This document shows, piece by piece, positions 15,915 through 28,793 of a stretch of DNA of 64,000 bases. Position 1 is the stretch's first letter. Each line of letters starts with the position of its first letter. The notes under the pieces were generated by a model, which ran no database searches, was not told where the DNA came from, and worked only from the letters and a program-made list of their open reading frames with translations. Both the position numbers and the translations under genes were made by a program. The stretch covers positions 1-64,000 of the forward strand of contig NZ_JAHLKR010000011.1 of assembly GCF_021991875.1 (NCBI RefSeq), in the 5' to 3' direction. This stretch comes from Mycetohabitans sp. B8. GTDB taxonomy: Bacteria; Pseudomonadota; Gammaproteobacteria; Burkholderiales; Burkholderiaceae.

Positions 15915-16121
15915 GTCTTTGTATGGATCGACGAGCGTGTTGAGCGGTTGGAGATTAGAGACAAGGGGGCAAGAGGCAGGGGGTAGGAGGTAGGGCATTA
16001 GGGTCGTAGCCAGCGGACATCGGTCGGCAATTGGAAGGTGGAATGGGTGCAGTTGGCATCCGGCCTACACCAGGGTCTTCAAGGCGGCGGGCGCCAACTG
16101 TCACATAAGGCGAGACAGGGA
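15915..16121. other. Intergenic region with a G-rich tract
   Basis: No gene is supported. The plus strand has four G runs of 3-5 at 15965-16003, with loops of 9, 9 and 5 nt, a possible G-quadruplex. A minus-strand open frame covering 15955-16245 has no ribosome binding site or recognised family. Confidence 0.4.
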
Positions 16122-16182
16122 TTCGCATCAAGCCACGGCAGTTCGCAGTTTCCGGAGCCTGGTTCGGCGGCATGCTGATAAT
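16122..16182 (+). promoter_or_regulatory. PIP/hrpII-type box and -10 element
   Basis: TTCGC at 16122-16126, 15 nt, then TTCGC at 16142-16146. This is a perfect match both to the plant-inducible-promoter box (TTCGB-N15-TTCGB) and to the hrpII box (TTCG-N16-TTCG), bound by HrpX/HrpB AraC-type activators. A -10-like GATAAT follows at 16177-16182, 30 nt after the box, a typical distance. The predicted transcript start is near 16189, about 75 nt before the next CDS. Regulation by HrpB is inference. Confidence 0.7.
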
Positions 16183-16263
16183 CGATTCACGATCCGTTGC
16201 CCCGTTCAGGGCATGTCTTGCGCACCACTGTTGCTGGCGCGCCACCGAGAGGAGCCAAACTCG

Positions 16264-18168
16264 ATGAATACTTTAGTGCAGCAGTGGAGTAGCCCATGGC
16301 TCAACACGGGACTACACATTCCTGAAGCCGACGCCAAGGGTGACAAGCCTGACGCGCAGAGTGATAAATTTCCGTCCCACTTGAGCCTGTTGGGGCTGTC
16401 CTACCTAGATTTGGAGTGGGAAGACTCCGATGTCGACGACAGCGGCTCGGAGACCGATATATGGGCTCCCCCGGCGCAGACAGCGCACGATGGCATCAAA
16501 GCGAACCAGTCCGGCACCGAATCGAATACGCCGTCGAGCAGCGCCAAATCGGATACATCAGCCTTCGGAAACCGCACCTTTGTGATCCGTGCGCCGTTCG
16601 TTACCGTCAACGACGAACAGGATTGGTCAGACGACGATTCGACCATCGTAGATGGGGCGGACACGGATACCGACACGACAGAATGTGGTTGTGACGACGA
16701 GTTTATTCAAGGCGACCCGAAGTATGCCGCCCTCGATAATTTCATTGACCAGTACGAAGGTGATGACTTATCGAAGTGGAACGACATGGCCTCGGCCGAT
16801 CAATGCATCCAGTTGGAGCGCCCGATTGCCGCGATGCAGATCCTGAGCGGCCAAGTTGATGGGGCCATGGATGAGATGAAGCAAGCCGCGCTGCAGTATG
16901 TCAACGACAATCCGTCGCTCAAGAGTGCACTGCAGCGAACCGGTGCATTGAAGGATGATGGAACGGTCGACCAGGGAAAAATGGGCGACTTTTTAAAATC
17001 GGTTCATAAAAATCTGGAACAGGCCGATAACAATATCCAAGAGTATATGAAGAAGCACCCAGACGCCGATCCCGATTCGTTGGCAACGGCGCGCTCGGCT
17101 GCACTGCTGCAAGCCTACATCGCGATCACCGGCCAGTCCACGGGCCACCAGGACGCCGGTGGTAAGAACCATAGCTACAACGGCGGAAAGGGCGGCGGCA
17201 TGGTGGCGACTAAACAGCAGGTCTGCGATCTACAAAATAACAGTGGTTTCAGCGACGCGCTGAAGAATGCCGCGAAGGCATTGTCGACCAACGGCGGGTT
17301 CGACGCGATTGACCGCGCCGGCGTCGACAAGGCGACGAACAAGGCCGATAACTTGATCAACGACGATAACCTGACGAGCTTCATCAAGGAAGAAGCACCG
17401 ACGGACGAACAATCCGACTTGAACTTTTTAAAAGACGCAGGCCTGAAAAACGTCACCGCCAATACAGATATTAGTACGTTGAATCAGGACATCTTTGCTC
17501 ATCCCGGCAATTACACGGCGGAGCAGAAGGCCGCGGTCATGTGCAAGCTGATGCAGACGCTGATCAACGTACAGGCCGGCGGTAGCGATCATCTGCGCAA
17601 CGTCGACGAGACGGTCAAAGTGCTCACGCAGGACATCCAGACCCTGGCTAATGATCCGGCCGTGGGCGAGTACCTGAAAAAGAAGCTGCCGCCTGAAATG
17701 GAGAGCCTGGCGCAGTTGTTCGAAAAAGCGGGCGGCGGCGCGGCGTCGAACGGTGCCGAAAGCGCCGATTCCAGCGCCAGCGGCAACGGATCGTCCAGCG
17801 CGAATCCGCTCGACATCATCGACACGATCAAGGACGCGGTCAAAGATACTAAGGACATTGGCTCATGGCTTACCCGCGGCGCCGGGGCGGCTGGTGAGGC
17901 TGCGGCAGAAACGGGTGAAGTCGCCACCAAAATTGCGACGACCGCTGCCCGCGTCGCGGGCAACGTGGCGGGCGAAGCGGTTGCCGGGATCGTCAGCGCG
18001 GTATCGACGGTGCTCGATGCACTCGGGCCGATTGGCGAAATTGCCGGTGTGATCGCGACGATTGTGTCGGCGATCGTTGAAGCGGTGCACAAGAAGCAGA
18101 ATCAGGAAAAGTTTGCCGATAACGTGAATCCGACGCTGCAGCAATTCGGCATTCCATTGCCAACCTGA
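16264..18168 (+). CDS. Candidate type III secreted protein (translocon-like)
   Basis: I do not recognise a firm family for this 634-residue protein. The start ATG at 16264 has GGAG 9 nt upstream. The first 150 residues are acidic, Ser/Thr/Asp-rich and low in hydrophobics, with many Asp clusters, as expected of a disordered secretion region. The middle (about 312-378) has ATKQQVCDLQ, a 'GFDAIDRAG' segment and an Asp-rich INDDNLTSFI stretch, loosely like the HrpF/NolX/PopF translocon family. Residues 565-611 form two Ala/Gly/Val-rich hydrophobic helices around DALGPIGEIAG, consistent with membrane insertion. There is no Sec signal peptide. The upstream PIP/hrpII box suggests control with a hrp-type secretion system. 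It could instead be an effector. It lies in an insertion between rpoC and recQ. Confidence 0.6.
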   Translation: MNTLVQQWSSPWLNTGLHIPEADAKGDKPDAQSDKFPSHLSLLGLSYLDLEWEDSDVDDSGSETDIWAPPAQTAHDGIKANQSGTESNTPSSSAKSDTSAFGNRTFVIRAPFVTVNDEQDWSDDDSTIVDGADTDTDTTECGCDDEFIQGDPKYAALDNFIDQYEGDDLSKWNDMASADQCIQLERPIAAMQILSGQVDGAMDEMKQAALQYVNDNPSLKSALQRTGALKDDGTVDQGKMGDFLKSVHKNLEQADNNIQEYMKKHPDADPDSLATARSAALLQAYIAITGQSTGHQDAGGKNHSYNGGKGGGMVATKQQVCDLQNNSGFSDALKNAAKALSTNGGFDAIDRAGVDKATNKADNLINDDNLTSFIKEEAPTDEQSDLNFLKDAGLKNVTANTDISTLNQDIFAHPGNYTAEQKAAVMCKLMQTLINVQAGGSDHLRNVDETVKVLTQDIQTLANDPAVGEYLKKKLPPEMESLAQLFEKAGGGAASNGAESADSSASGNGSSSANPLDIIDTIKDAVKDTKDIGSWLTRGAGAAGEAAAETGEVATKIATTAARVAGNVAGEAVAGIVSAVSTVLDALGPIGEIAGVIATIVSAIVEAVHKKQNQEKFADNVNPTLQQFGIPLPT

Positions 18169-18188
18169 TCCGCTGTTTGAACCCAATC

Positions 18189-18686
18189 ATGCGACGAATC
18201 GTGTATCACCGTGGCGACGAAGTCATGCGCTTTGTCGCCGCGGCAACGGGCGAGGCGAGCTACAACGACTGCACGACGATTGGGCTCGAAAAAGACGGCC
18301 ATATCGTGGCCGGCGTGGTGTACCAAGGGTACAACGGCCCGAACGTGCTGATGCACTGCGCGATGCTGGAGTCGCGTCATCTGCTGACGCCGGCGTTTCT
18401 GTCGGCGGTTTTTCTGTATCCGTTCGTGGTGCTCAACTGCCGGCGGGTGACGGGGCTGGTGCGCACGGATAACCTGCGTGCGCAGCGGCTCGACGAGCAC
18501 CTGGGTTTTCGGCGTGAAGGCATTATGCGCGAGGGTGCCGGAGACGGCACGGATTTCATCCTCTATGGCATGCTCAAGCAGGAATGCCGCTTCCTGCGCG
18601 GACGATATTTGCAGGCGCTGCAGCAGGAGTTGGGGCTGATCATGCCCGGGCCGACGCGGACCCAGCGCGCCGAGCCGTCTAAGTGA
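18189..18686 (+). CDS. GNAT-family N-acetyltransferase
   Basis: This 165-residue protein resembles phage-type GNAT acetyltransferases, which move an acetyl group from acetyl-CoA to an amine; the substrate is unknown. Seen are [13 protein letters not shown] (core strands), [29 protein letters not shown] (strand 4, the RxDN segment and the C-terminal LGFRREG of the fold, positions about 87-115) and [12 protein letters not shown] at 18177 would add four residues; neither start has a clear ribosome binding site, so translation may be coupled to the upstream gene, which stops 20 nt earlier. It may be cotranscribed with the candidate secreted protein and could modify it or a host target; this is speculative. 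Confidence 0.7.
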   Translation: MRRIVYHRGDEVMRFVAAATGEASYNDCTTIGLEKDGHIVAGVVYQGYNGPNVLMHCAMLESRHLLTPAFLSAVFLYPFVVLNCRRVTGLVRTDNLRAQRLDEHLGFRREGIMREGAGDGTDFILYGMLKQECRFLRGRYLQALQQELGLIMPGPTRTQRAEPSK

Positions 18687-18697
18687 CTCCTACCGAA

Positions 18698-18730
18698 CGG
18701 TATCCTTCATCGGCCATCGGGCGGATACCG
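18698..18730 (+). other. Hairpin after the GNAT gene
   Basis: CGGTATCC (18698-18705) and GGATACCG (18723-18730) form an 8-bp stem without a U run. It lies in the 118-nt gap before recQ and may be a weak 3' end. Confidence 0.35.
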
Positions 18731-18804
18731 CTGACTGCGCGCGGTTGATAAAATGTACCGGTCTGAACGCGCACGCTGCGTGCCGTTCCCACCCGTGGAG
18801 TTGC

Positions 18805-20655
18805 ATGTCCCGCTGTCTTGCGTTGCTTAAAGAGGTCTTCGGCTATCCGGCGTTTCGCGGGCCGCAGGCCGATATCGTTGAACATGTCGCGGCGGGGCAC
18901 GACAGCCTTGTGCTGATGCCCACCGGTGGCGGCAAGTCGTTGTGTTACCAGATTCCCGCGCTGGTGCGGCACGAAGCCGGCCTGGGCGCCGGCATCGTGG
19001 TGTCGCCGCTGATCGCGTTGATGCAGGACCAGGTCGCGGCATTGACCGAAGCGGGGGTGCGGGCAGCCTACGTGAACTCGGCGCTCACCGCGGCCGAGGC
19101 GGCGGCGACCGAGCGCGCGTTCGCGCGTGGCGAGTTGCAGTTGTTGTACGTTGCACCGGAGCGACTGCTGACAGCACGGTTCCTGGAGCTGCTCGCGCGC
19201 AGCCGGATAGGGTTGTTTGCGATCGACGAAGCCCACTGCGTGTCGCAGTGGGGCCATGATTTCCGGCCCGAATATATGCAGTTGTGCGCGCTGCACGAGC
19301 GTTTCCCGCAGGTGCCTCGCATTGCGTTGACCGCGACGGCAGACGCGCTCACGCGCGAGGAAATCATCGAGCGGCTCGCGCTGAACAACGCTCGAGTGTT
19401 CATTTCGAGTTTCGACCGGCCAAACATCCGTTACCGGATCGTCGAGAAGGACAATGCGCGTGTGCAATTACTCGATTTTATCCGGGCCGAGCACACCAAC
19501 GTGGACGGCACCACCGATTCGGGCATCGTCTATTGCCTGTCGCGGCGCAAGGTCGAGGAGACGGCTGACTGGCTGATACAGCAGGGGCTGCGCGCGTTGC
19601 CGTATCACGCCGGCATGGACGCGCAGCTTCGCCAGCGGCACCAGCAGGTTTTCCAGCACGAGGAGGGGGTTGTGATGTGCGCGACGATCGCGTTCGGAAT
19701 GGGGATTGACAAGCCGGACGTGCGCTTCGTCGCGCATCTGGACCTGCCCAAGAGCATCGAAGGCTACTATCAGGAAACCGGCCGGGCCGGCCGCGATGGC
19801 CTTGCGTCCAACGCGTGGATGGCCTACGGGTTGGGCGACGTCGTGCAACAGCGCAAGATGATCGACGAGTCCGAGGCCGACGAGTTGCACAAGCGAGTGC
19901 AAACGGCGAAGCTCGATGCGTTGCTTGGATTGTGCGAGACGGCCGGATGCCGGCGCGTGCATTTGCTCGGCTATTTTGGCGAAACGGGCCAACCCTGTGG
20001 CAACTGTGATACGTGCCTGGAGCCGCCGGCAACCTGGGATGGCACTCGCGAGGCGCAGATGGCGCTGTCATGCGTGTACCGCGTGCAGCGGGCTAGCGGC
20101 TTTGGATTTGGTGCGGGCCACCTGATCGACATATTGCGCGGCAACAAAACCGAGCGCGTCAAGCAACGGGGGCACGATGCGTTGAGCACTTTTGGTATCG
20201 GCGCAGGGTTGTCAGAGGCGCAATGGCGGGCGATTTTCCGCCAGTTGATTGCGCTAGGCCTGCTTGCTGTCGATCATGGAGGCCACGGCGTACTGGTGCT
20301 CACGGAGGCGAGCAAGCCGGTGTTGAAGGGGGAGCGCAACATCACGCTGCGCCGGTATGCTAAACCTAAACGGGTGCGTGAGGCGGATGGCGCGCGTCGC
20401 GGCGAGCGCACCGATCCGACCGCTGGCATGTCGCCGCACCAGCGTGCGCGCTGGGACCGGTTGCGCGCCTGGCGTAGCGAGACAGCCAAGGCCGACGGCG
20501 TGCCGGCCTACGTCATTTTCCACGATGCGACGTTAGCCGAGCTGGCCCGCAGCGCGCCGGTTTCGCGCGATGAACTGCGCGGCGTACCGGGCCTGGGCGC
20601 GCGCAAATTCGAGCGCTTCGGTGACGAACTGCTCGAGGTGATCAGCGACGACTGA
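18805..20655 (+). CDS. recQ: ATP-dependent DNA helicase RecQ
   Basis: RecQ (616 residues) unwinds DNA 3' to 5' in recombination repair. The Walker A segment is [11 protein letters not shown] (about residue 40-50), the DEAH box [19 protein letters not shown] carries the RecQ aromatic-rich loop, and the helicase C motif is ETGRAGRDG. The zinc site (CGNCDTC) is near residues 400-406, followed by winged-helix and C-terminal HRDC domains. The chosen start [14 protein letters not shown] has GTGGAG upstream; an earlier in-frame ATG at 18745 lacks support. A recQ next to rpsL is, as far as I recall, the normal order in Burkholderia, so this gene is probably not part of the insertion. Confidence 0.96.
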   Translation: MSRCLALLKEVFGYPAFRGPQADIVEHVAAGHDSLVLMPTGGGKSLCYQIPALVRHEAGLGAGIVVSPLIALMQDQVAALTEAGVRAAYVNSALTAAEAAATERAFARGELQLLYVAPERLLTARFLELLARSRIGLFAIDEAHCVSQWGHDFRPEYMQLCALHERFPQVPRIALTATADALTREEIIERLALNNARVFISSFDRPNIRYRIVEKDNARVQLLDFIRAEHTNVDGTTDSGIVYCLSRRKVEETADWLIQQGLRALPYHAGMDAQLRQRHQQVFQHEEGVVMCATIAFGMGIDKPDVRFVAHLDLPKSIEGYYQETGRAGRDGLASNAWMAYGLGDVVQQRKMIDESEADELHKRVQTAKLDALLGLCETAGCRRVHLLGYFGETGQPCGNCDTCLEPPATWDGTREAQMALSCVYRVQRASGFGFGAGHLIDILRGNKTERVKQRGHDALSTFGIGAGLSEAQWRAIFRQLIALGLLAVDHGGHGVLVLTEASKPVLKGERNITLRRYAKPKRVREADGARRGERTDPTAGMSPHQRARWDRLRAWRSETAKADGVPAYVIFHDATLAELARSAPVSRDELRGVPGLGARKFERFGDELLEVISDD

Positions 20656-20702
20656 CGGCGGTAGTCGCTCCATCGGCGTGAGCCAATGCGCGCAACCTGC
20701 TG

Positions 20703-20732
20703 TTGACGTACTTGCAAATCTTGGATTACTAT
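20703..20732 (+). promoter_or_regulatory. Candidate promoter of the str operon
   Basis: TTGACG (20703-20708), an 18-nt spacer and TACTAT (20727-20732). It would give an rpsL leader of about 200 nt in the 285-nt gap after recQ, which holds no other gene I can support. Confidence 0.6.
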
Positions 20733-20940
20733 GCCAGGTTCCGGTATTCGGCGCGATTGCGCTCGCATCGCTGGTCGCCCTCTTGGTTATTGTAGGTCGG
20801 CCGGTTGTCAGCATGGCGGGCGCGGCACTATTGCCGCCGATTATTCCGGTGTCGGTTCATCGGGTGGCGTGCGTGCAGCCATTCAGGTCCGCTTGCCCGG
20901 GCCTGCGTCGTCCGATTTTGTCTATTTCCAGGAATCAACA

Positions 20941-21321
20941 ATGCCAACCATCAATCAATTGGTTCGCAAAGGCCGCGCTTCGGAGCATGTGAAGAGCAAA
21001 AGCCCGGCCTTGCAGGACTGTCCGCAGCGTCGCGGCGTGTGCACCCGTGTGTACACGACGACGCCCAAAAAGCCGAACTCGGCGCTTCGTAAGGTCGCGA
21101 AGGTGCGTTTGACGAACGGCTTCGAGGTTATCTCGTACATCGGTGGTGAAGGCCACAACCTGCAGGAGCACTCGGTCGTGCTGATTCGCGGCGGCCGGGT
21201 CAAGGACTTGCCGGGTGTGCGTTACCACATGGTGCGCGGCTCGCTCGACACGCAAGGCGTCAAGGACCGCAAGCAGGCCCGTTCGAAGTATGGTGCAAAG
21301 CGCGCCAAGGCGGGTAAGTAA
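20941..21321 (+). CDS. rpsL: 30S ribosomal protein S12
   Basis: S12 (126 residues) monitors decoding at the A site. It has [10 protein letters not shown] at the start and [17 protein letters not shown] with the wild-type, streptomycin-sensitive Lys in [21 protein letters not shown] follows. The ATG at 20941 is chosen because it gives the universally conserved MPTINQL; upstream in-frame sequence is not conserved. Confidence 0.98.
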   Translation: MPTINQLVRKGRASEHVKSKSPALQDCPQRRGVCTRVYTTTPKKPNSALRKVAKVRLTNGFEVISYIGGEGHNLQEHSVVLIRGGRVKDLPGVRYHMVRGSLDTQGVKDRKQARSKYGAKRAKAGK

Positions 21322-21484
21322 ACTGCATCGCCCGTCGATGCAAAGGCGGTAGTGCCGGATCGATCGGCGCTATCGAGTAAGTGGTCACCCGGCCAAGCTG
21401 GTTAGTCGTGAGATGGATCGGGTTAGTTGGTGGCCGCGGAGTGGGGAACATAACCGCTCCAACTGAACAGTCAAAGGAACAGAA

Positions 21485-21955
21485 ATGCCGCGTCGTCGCG
21501 AAGTCCCCAAGCGGGAAATATTGCCGGACCCGAAGTTCGGCAATGTTGATGTTGCAAAATTCATGAACGTACTGATGCTGTCGGGCAAGAAGTCGGTGGC
21601 CGAGCGCATCGTGTACGGGGCTTTCGAGCAAATCCAGGGCAAGGCCGGCAAGGACCCCCTGGAAGTGTTCACTGTCGCGCTGAGCAACGTGAAGCCGGTG
21701 GTTGAAGTGAAAAGCCGCCGCGTTGGAGGCGCGAACTACCAGGTTCCGGTCGAAGTGCGCCCGTCGCGTCGTATGGCATTGGCGATGCGCTGGTTGCGTG
21801 AGGCCGCGAAAAAGCGTAGCGAGAAGTCGATGGCGCTGCGCCTGGCCGGTGAACTGCTCGAGGCCGCGGAAGGTCGGGGCGGCGCGATGAAGAAGCGCGA
21901 CGAAGTGCACCGGATGGCGGAAGCGAACAGAGCTTTCTCGCATTTCCGTTTCTAA
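21485..21955 (+). CDS. rpsG: 30S ribosomal protein S7
   Basis: S7 (156 residues) nucleates assembly of the 30S head and contacts E-site mRNA and tRNA. It starts [17 protein letters not shown] and contains [27 protein letters not shown]. The 163-nt gap from rpsL has no gene. An AAAGGAACAGAA ribosome binding site precedes the ATG. Confidence 0.98.
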   Translation: MPRRREVPKREILPDPKFGNVDVAKFMNVLMLSGKKSVAERIVYGAFEQIQGKAGKDPLEVFTVALSNVKPVVEVKSRRVGGANYQVPVEVRPSRRMALAMRWLREAAKKRSEKSMALRLAGELLEAAEGRGGAMKKRDEVHRMAEANRAFSHFRF

Positions 21956-21999
21956 CGGCCGTTTAGGCTGGAAAGCCTGGTAAACGGAGAAGAAAATTC

Positions 22000-22034
22000 C
22001 GGGCGGGTGCGCTTCCAAAGCGCCTCGCCCGTTT
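22000..22034 (+). other. Attenuator-like hairpin between rpsG and fusA
   Basis: CGGGCG...GCGCTT (22000-22014) pairs with AAGCGC...CGCCCG (22018-22031) with a small internal mismatch, followed by TTTG. A second inverted repeat, CCGTTTA/TAAACGG, lies at 21959-21987. Together they could modulate readthrough into fusA. Confidence 0.5.
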
Positions 22035-22087
22035 GTGTTAAGGCGCACCGGGGTTCTCCCGCTGCGCAATCCTCTTGAGAGATTAAA

Positions 22088-24190
<2,103 letters not shown>

Positions 24191-24236
24191 TCGGTCGGCA
24201 AACTCATTCACGAACCACTATTGAAAGAAGAGAAAT

Positions 24237-25427
<1,191 letters not shown>

Positions 25428-25465
25428 AATCGCCGGTTTGCTGTAGCGGTATGTCGTAGTGTCCG

Positions 25466-25500
25466 GAGCGGGCGCCCGTTTCCCGATTGGGGCCCGCTTC
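25466..25500 (+). other. Hairpin between tuf and rpsJ
   Basis: GCGGGC (25468-25473) can pair with GCCCGC (25492-25497) around an inner GC-rich loop. There is no U run. It may mark the 3' end or a processing site of the tuf message. Confidence 0.35.
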
Positions 25501-25553
25501 ATGTTCTTTGGTTATGGCGATGCCATATCGCCTCGCTCTTTACAGGAAATGTC

Positions 25554-25865
25554 ATGCAAAAGCAGAAAATCCGTATCCGCCTGAAAGCTTTCGACTACAA
25601 GCTGGTCGATCAATCAGCGCGGCAGATTTTCGAGACGGTACAGCGCACCGGCGCGATCCTCGTTGGCCCGATCCCGCTGCCGCGGCGCATCCAGCGCTTT
25701 GACATCCTGCGTTCGCCGCACGTGAATAAGACGTCGCGCGATCAGCTGGAAATCCGCACGCACCTGCGCTTGCTGGACATCGTTGATCCGACCGACAAGA
25801 CCGTAGATGCGCTCATGAAGCTCGACTTGCCAGCGGGCGTCGACGTCGAAATCAAGCTGCAGTAA
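25554..25865 (+). CDS. rpsJ: 30S ribosomal protein S10
   Basis: S10 (103 residues) is a 30S head protein that, as NusE, pairs with NusB and NusG in antitermination. [15 protein letters not shown] and the [18 protein letters not shown] loop are diagnostic. The ribosome binding site is ACAGGAAATGTC. It is separated from rplC by about 210 nt with an internal promoter. Confidence 0.98.
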   Translation: MQKQKIRIRLKAFDYKLVDQSARQIFETVQRTGAILVGPIPLPRRIQRFDILRSPHVNKTSRDQLEIRTHLRLLDIVDPTDKTVDALMKLDLPAGVDVEIKLQ

Positions 25866-25924
25866 CGCGGCTTTGCGGCGTACCCTGCACGGCGATGGCG
25901 TGGTGCGCCTAAGTCATTGATTGC

Positions 25925-25953
25925 TTGCAAAAAACGAAAAGCCCTGCTACAAT
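25925..25953 (+). promoter_or_regulatory. Promoter before rplC, nested in an inverted repeat
   Basis: TTGCAA (25925-25930), a 17-nt spacer and TACAAT (25948-25953). The -10 lies inside the inverted repeat AAAAGCC (25937-25943) / GGCTTTT (25958-25964), which as RNA would also be a small terminator-like hairpin for rpsJ transcripts. Confidence 0.8.
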
Positions 25954-26074
25954 GCCAGGCTTTTCGCGTATTTGCGTTAAAAAGCCGTGTGACAGGTGGG
26001 CGTTAGCCTTCTTTCCTGTTCGCCGGTGTTTCGTAATCAGCCCCGACCAATCGCAGTCGGGAATGGAGAAAACG

Positions 26075-26731
26075 ATGAGCCTTGGACTCGTAGGTCGCAA
26101 GGTTGGGATGACCCGTATTTTCACGGCTGACGGTGATTCGATTCCCGTGACCGTGCTGGACGTGTCGGACAACCGCGTGACGCAGATCAAGACCGTTGAA
26201 ACGGACGGTTATACGGCCGTGCAGGTTGCTTTCGGTGAGCGTCGCGCGTCGCGTGTGACCAAGCCGCTGGCTGGTCATCTCGCCAAAGCCGGTGTTCAAG
26301 CCGGTGAAATCCTAAAGGAATTCCGCATCGATGCCGACAAGGCGGCCGAGTTGTCGCCAGGCGCGGTGATCAGTGCCGACTTGTTCGAAGTGGGTCAGAA
26401 GGTTGACGTGCAGGGCGTGTCCATCGGTAAGGGCTATGCCGGTACGATCAAGCGCTACAACTTCGGTTCGGGCCGCGCGTCGCACGGTAACTCGCGTTCG
26501 CACAACGTGCCGGGCTCGATCGGTATGGCGCAGGATCCGGGTCGTGTGTTCCCGGGTAAGCGTATGACCGGCCACCTCGGTGATGTGACGGCCACTACGC
26601 AGAATCTCGAGATCGCACGTATCGACGCGGAGCGCAAGCTTATCCTCGTCAAGGGTGCGGTGCCGGGCGCAAAGGGCGGCAAAGTTTTCGTGACGCCGGC
26701 CATTAAGGCTCGCGCGAAGAAGGGGGCGTGA
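26075..26731 (+). CDS. rplC: 50S ribosomal protein L3
   Basis: L3 (218 residues) binds near the peptidyl transferase centre and starts 50S assembly. It has [14 protein letters not shown] at the start and the loop [21 protein letters not shown], including the Gln that is methylated in E. coli. The start at 26075 (GGAGAAAACG ribosome binding site) fits the family; an upstream in-frame extension is not conserved. Confidence 0.98.
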   Translation: MSLGLVGRKVGMTRIFTADGDSIPVTVLDVSDNRVTQIKTVETDGYTAVQVAFGERRASRVTKPLAGHLAKAGVQAGEILKEFRIDADKAAELSPGAVISADLFEVGQKVDVQGVSIGKGYAGTIKRYNFGSGRASHGNSRSHNVPGSIGMAQDPGRVFPGKRMTGHLGDVTATTQNLEIARIDAERKLILVKGAVPGAKGGKVFVTPAIKARAKKGA

Positions 26732-26733
26732 CA

Positions 26734-27354
26734 ATGGAACTGAAGCTCCTGAACGACCAAGGTCAGGAAAGCGCGGGTGTGAACGCATCGGACATCGTGT
26801 TCGGTCGTGACTACAATGAAGCGCTGATCCACCAGATCGTCGTCGCGTACCAGGCGAACGCGCGTAGCGGCAATCGTGCGCAGAAGGATCGCGAGCAAGT
26901 CAAGCACACGACTAAGAAGCCGTGGCGCCAGAAGGGCACGGGCCGCGCCCGCGCCGGTATGTCGTCGAGCCCGTTGTGGCGCGGCGGTGGCCGTATCTTC
27001 CCGAACTCGCCGGAAGAGAACTTCGGCCAGAAGGTCAACAAGAAGATGTTCCGCGCCGGCGTCTGCTCGATCCTGTCGCAGCTCGCTCGTGAAGGCCGTC
27101 TGTCGGTGGTCGAGGACATTAAGCTCGAGGCACCGAAGACCAAGTTGTTGGCGGCCAAGTTCAAGGCCATGGGGCTCGAGTCGGTGCTCGTGATCACCGA
27201 TACCGTCGACGAGAACCTGTACCTTGCGTCGCGCAATCTGCCGCATGTGGCGGTTGTCGAGCCGCGTTATGCCGACCCGTTGTCGCTGATCTACTTCAAG
27301 AAAGTGCTGGTCACGAAGGCTGCGGTCGCCCAGATCGAGGAGTTGCTGTCATGA
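26734..27354 (+). CDS. rplD: 50S ribosomal protein L4
   Basis: L4 (206 residues) lines the exit tunnel and in E. coli represses the S10 operon. It has [14 protein letters not shown] in the tunnel loop and [15 protein letters not shown]. The ATG at 26734 lies 2 nt after the rplC stop. Its end overlaps the rplW start by 4 nt. Confidence 0.98.
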   Translation: MELKLLNDQGQESAGVNASDIVFGRDYNEALIHQIVVAYQANARSGNRAQKDREQVKHTTKKPWRQKGTGRARAGMSSSPLWRGGGRIFPNSPEENFGQKVNKKMFRAGVCSILSQLAREGRLSVVEDIKLEAPKTKLLAAKFKAMGLESVLVITDTVDENLYLASRNLPHVAVVEPRYADPLSLIYFKKVLVTKAAVAQIEELLS

Positions 27355-27665
27355 GCGAAATTCGCAAGAACGATCATCGTTTGATGCAGGTTCTGCTCGC
27401 GCCGGTGATCTCCGAAAAGGCGACGCTGGTGGCCGACAAGAACGAACAAGTCGTATTCGACATTGCGCCGGATGCCACGAAGCAGGAAGTCAAGGCGGCA
27501 GTCGAATTGTTGTTCAAGGTCGAAGTAGAGTCGGTCAACGTGCTGAACGTGAAGGGCAAAGCCAAGCGCTTTGGCCGTTTCATGGGCCGCCGCAAGGACG
27601 TGCGCAAGGCGTACGTAAACCTGAAGCCGGGCCAGGAAATCAACTTTGAAGCGGAGGCCAAGTAA
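27351..27665 (+). CDS. rplW: 50S ribosomal protein L23
   Basis: L23 (104 residues) sits at the exit-tunnel mouth and docks trigger factor and [19 protein letters not shown] and the [18 protein letters not shown] block are conserved. It overlaps rplD by ATGA and ends 2 nt before rplB. Confidence 0.97.
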   Translation: MSEIRKNDHRLMQVLLAPVISEKATLVADKNEQVVFDIAPDATKQEVKAAVELLFKVEVESVNVLNVKGKAKRFGRFMGRRKDVRKAYVNLKPGQEINFEAEAK

Positions 27666-27667
27666 TC

Positions 27668-28495
27668 ATGGCACTCGTTAAGCTCAAACCGACTTCGCCT
27701 GGCCGTCGTGCGATGGTGAAGGTGGTCAACAAGGAACTGCACAAGGGCAAGCCGTACGCGGCGCTGCTCGATAAGCAAAGCTCCACGGCTGGCCGCAACA
27801 ATAACGGTCATATCACGACGCGCCACAAGGGCGGCGGTCACAAGCATCACTATCGCGTCATCGATTTCCGTCGCAACAAGGACGCTATCCCGGCGAAGGT
27901 TGAGCGTCTTGAATACGACCCGAACCGCAGCGCGAACATTGCCCTGCTGTGCTATGCCGATGGTGAGCGTCGCTACATTATCGCGCCGAAGGGCGTGATG
28001 GTGGGCACACAACTGTTGTCGGGTTCGGAAGCGCCGATTCGTGCGGGCAATACGCTGCCGATCCGCAATATTCCGGTGGGTACGACCATTCACTGTGTCG
28101 AAATGCTGCCGGGCAAGGGGGCGCAAATCGCGCGCTCAGCCGGTGCGTCGGCGATGCTGTTGGCTCGCGAGGGCACGTATGCGCAGGTTCGCCTGCGCTC
28201 GGGTGAAATCCGGCGCGTGCACATCGAATGCCGTGCAACGATCGGTGAAGTCGGCAACGAGGAACACAGCCTGCGTCAGATCGGCAAGGCCGGCGCGAAT
28301 CGTTGGCGCGGTATCCGTCCGACGGTCCGTGGTGTGGCAATGAACCCGATCGACCACCCGCACGGTGGCGGCGAGGGTCGTACGGCGGCGGGTCGCGATC
28401 CGGTCAGCCCGTGGGGTACGCCGACGAAGGGCTTCCGCACGCGTCGCAACAAGCGCACGACGACGATGATCGTCCAGCGCCGTCACAAGCGTTAA
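27668..28495 (+). CDS. rplB: 50S ribosomal protein L2
   Basis: L2 (275 residues) is needed for subunit joining and peptidyl transfer. It has [18 protein letters not shown] near the N-terminus and the C-terminal [14 protein letters not shown] containing the conserved His. The length is as expected. Confidence 0.98.
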   Translation: MALVKLKPTSPGRRAMVKVVNKELHKGKPYAALLDKQSSTAGRNNNGHITTRHKGGGHKHHYRVIDFRRNKDAIPAKVERLEYDPNRSANIALLCYADGERRYIIAPKGVMVGTQLLSGSEAPIRAGNTLPIRNIPVGTTIHCVEMLPGKGAQIARSAGASAMLLAREGTYAQVRLRSGEIRRVHIECRATIGEVGNEEHSLRQIGKAGANRWRGIRPTVRGVAMNPIDHPHGGGEGRTAAGRDPVSPWGTPTKGFRTRRNKRTTTMIVQRRHKR

Positions 28496-28505
28496 GGAGT
28501 AGGCA

Positions 28506-28781
28506 ATGGCACGTTCTGTTAAAAAAGGTCCGTTCTGCGACGCCCATTTGCTGAAGAAGGTTGAGGCGGCTGCAGCTTCGCGTGACAAGAAACCGATCAA
28601 GACCTGGTCGCGTCGTTCGACGATCCTGCCGGATTTCATCGGCTTGACGATCGCTGTGCACAACGGCCGCCAGCATGTTCCGGTGTATGTGTCGGAAAAT
28701 ATGGTCGGCCACAAGCTCGGCGAATTCGCGTTGACCCGTACCTTCAAAGGGCACGTGGCCGACAAGAAGGCCAAGAGATAA
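28506..28781 (+). CDS. rpsS: 30S ribosomal protein S19
   Basis: S19 (91 residues) is a 30S head protein contacting the A-site finger and S13. It starts [15 protein letters not shown] and contains [19 protein letters not shown]. The ribosome binding site is TAAGGAG, formed by the rplB stop region. Confidence 0.98.
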   Translation: MARSVKKGPFCDAHLLKKVEAAAASRDKKPIKTWSRRSTILPDFIGLTIAVHNGRQHVPVYVSENMVGHKLGEFALTRTFKGHVADKKAKR

Positions 28782-28793
28782 GGGGCAATCAAG

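Noticed and set aside
16142-16166. Second TTCG pair, 16142 and 16163, as another hrp box
   Set aside because: The spacing is 17 nt between TTCG cores, one more than the hrpII consensus.
15955-16245. Minus-strand 96-codon open frame covering the hrp-type box
   Set aside because: No ribosome binding site, no recognised domain, and it would overlap the promoter region of the plus-strand gene.
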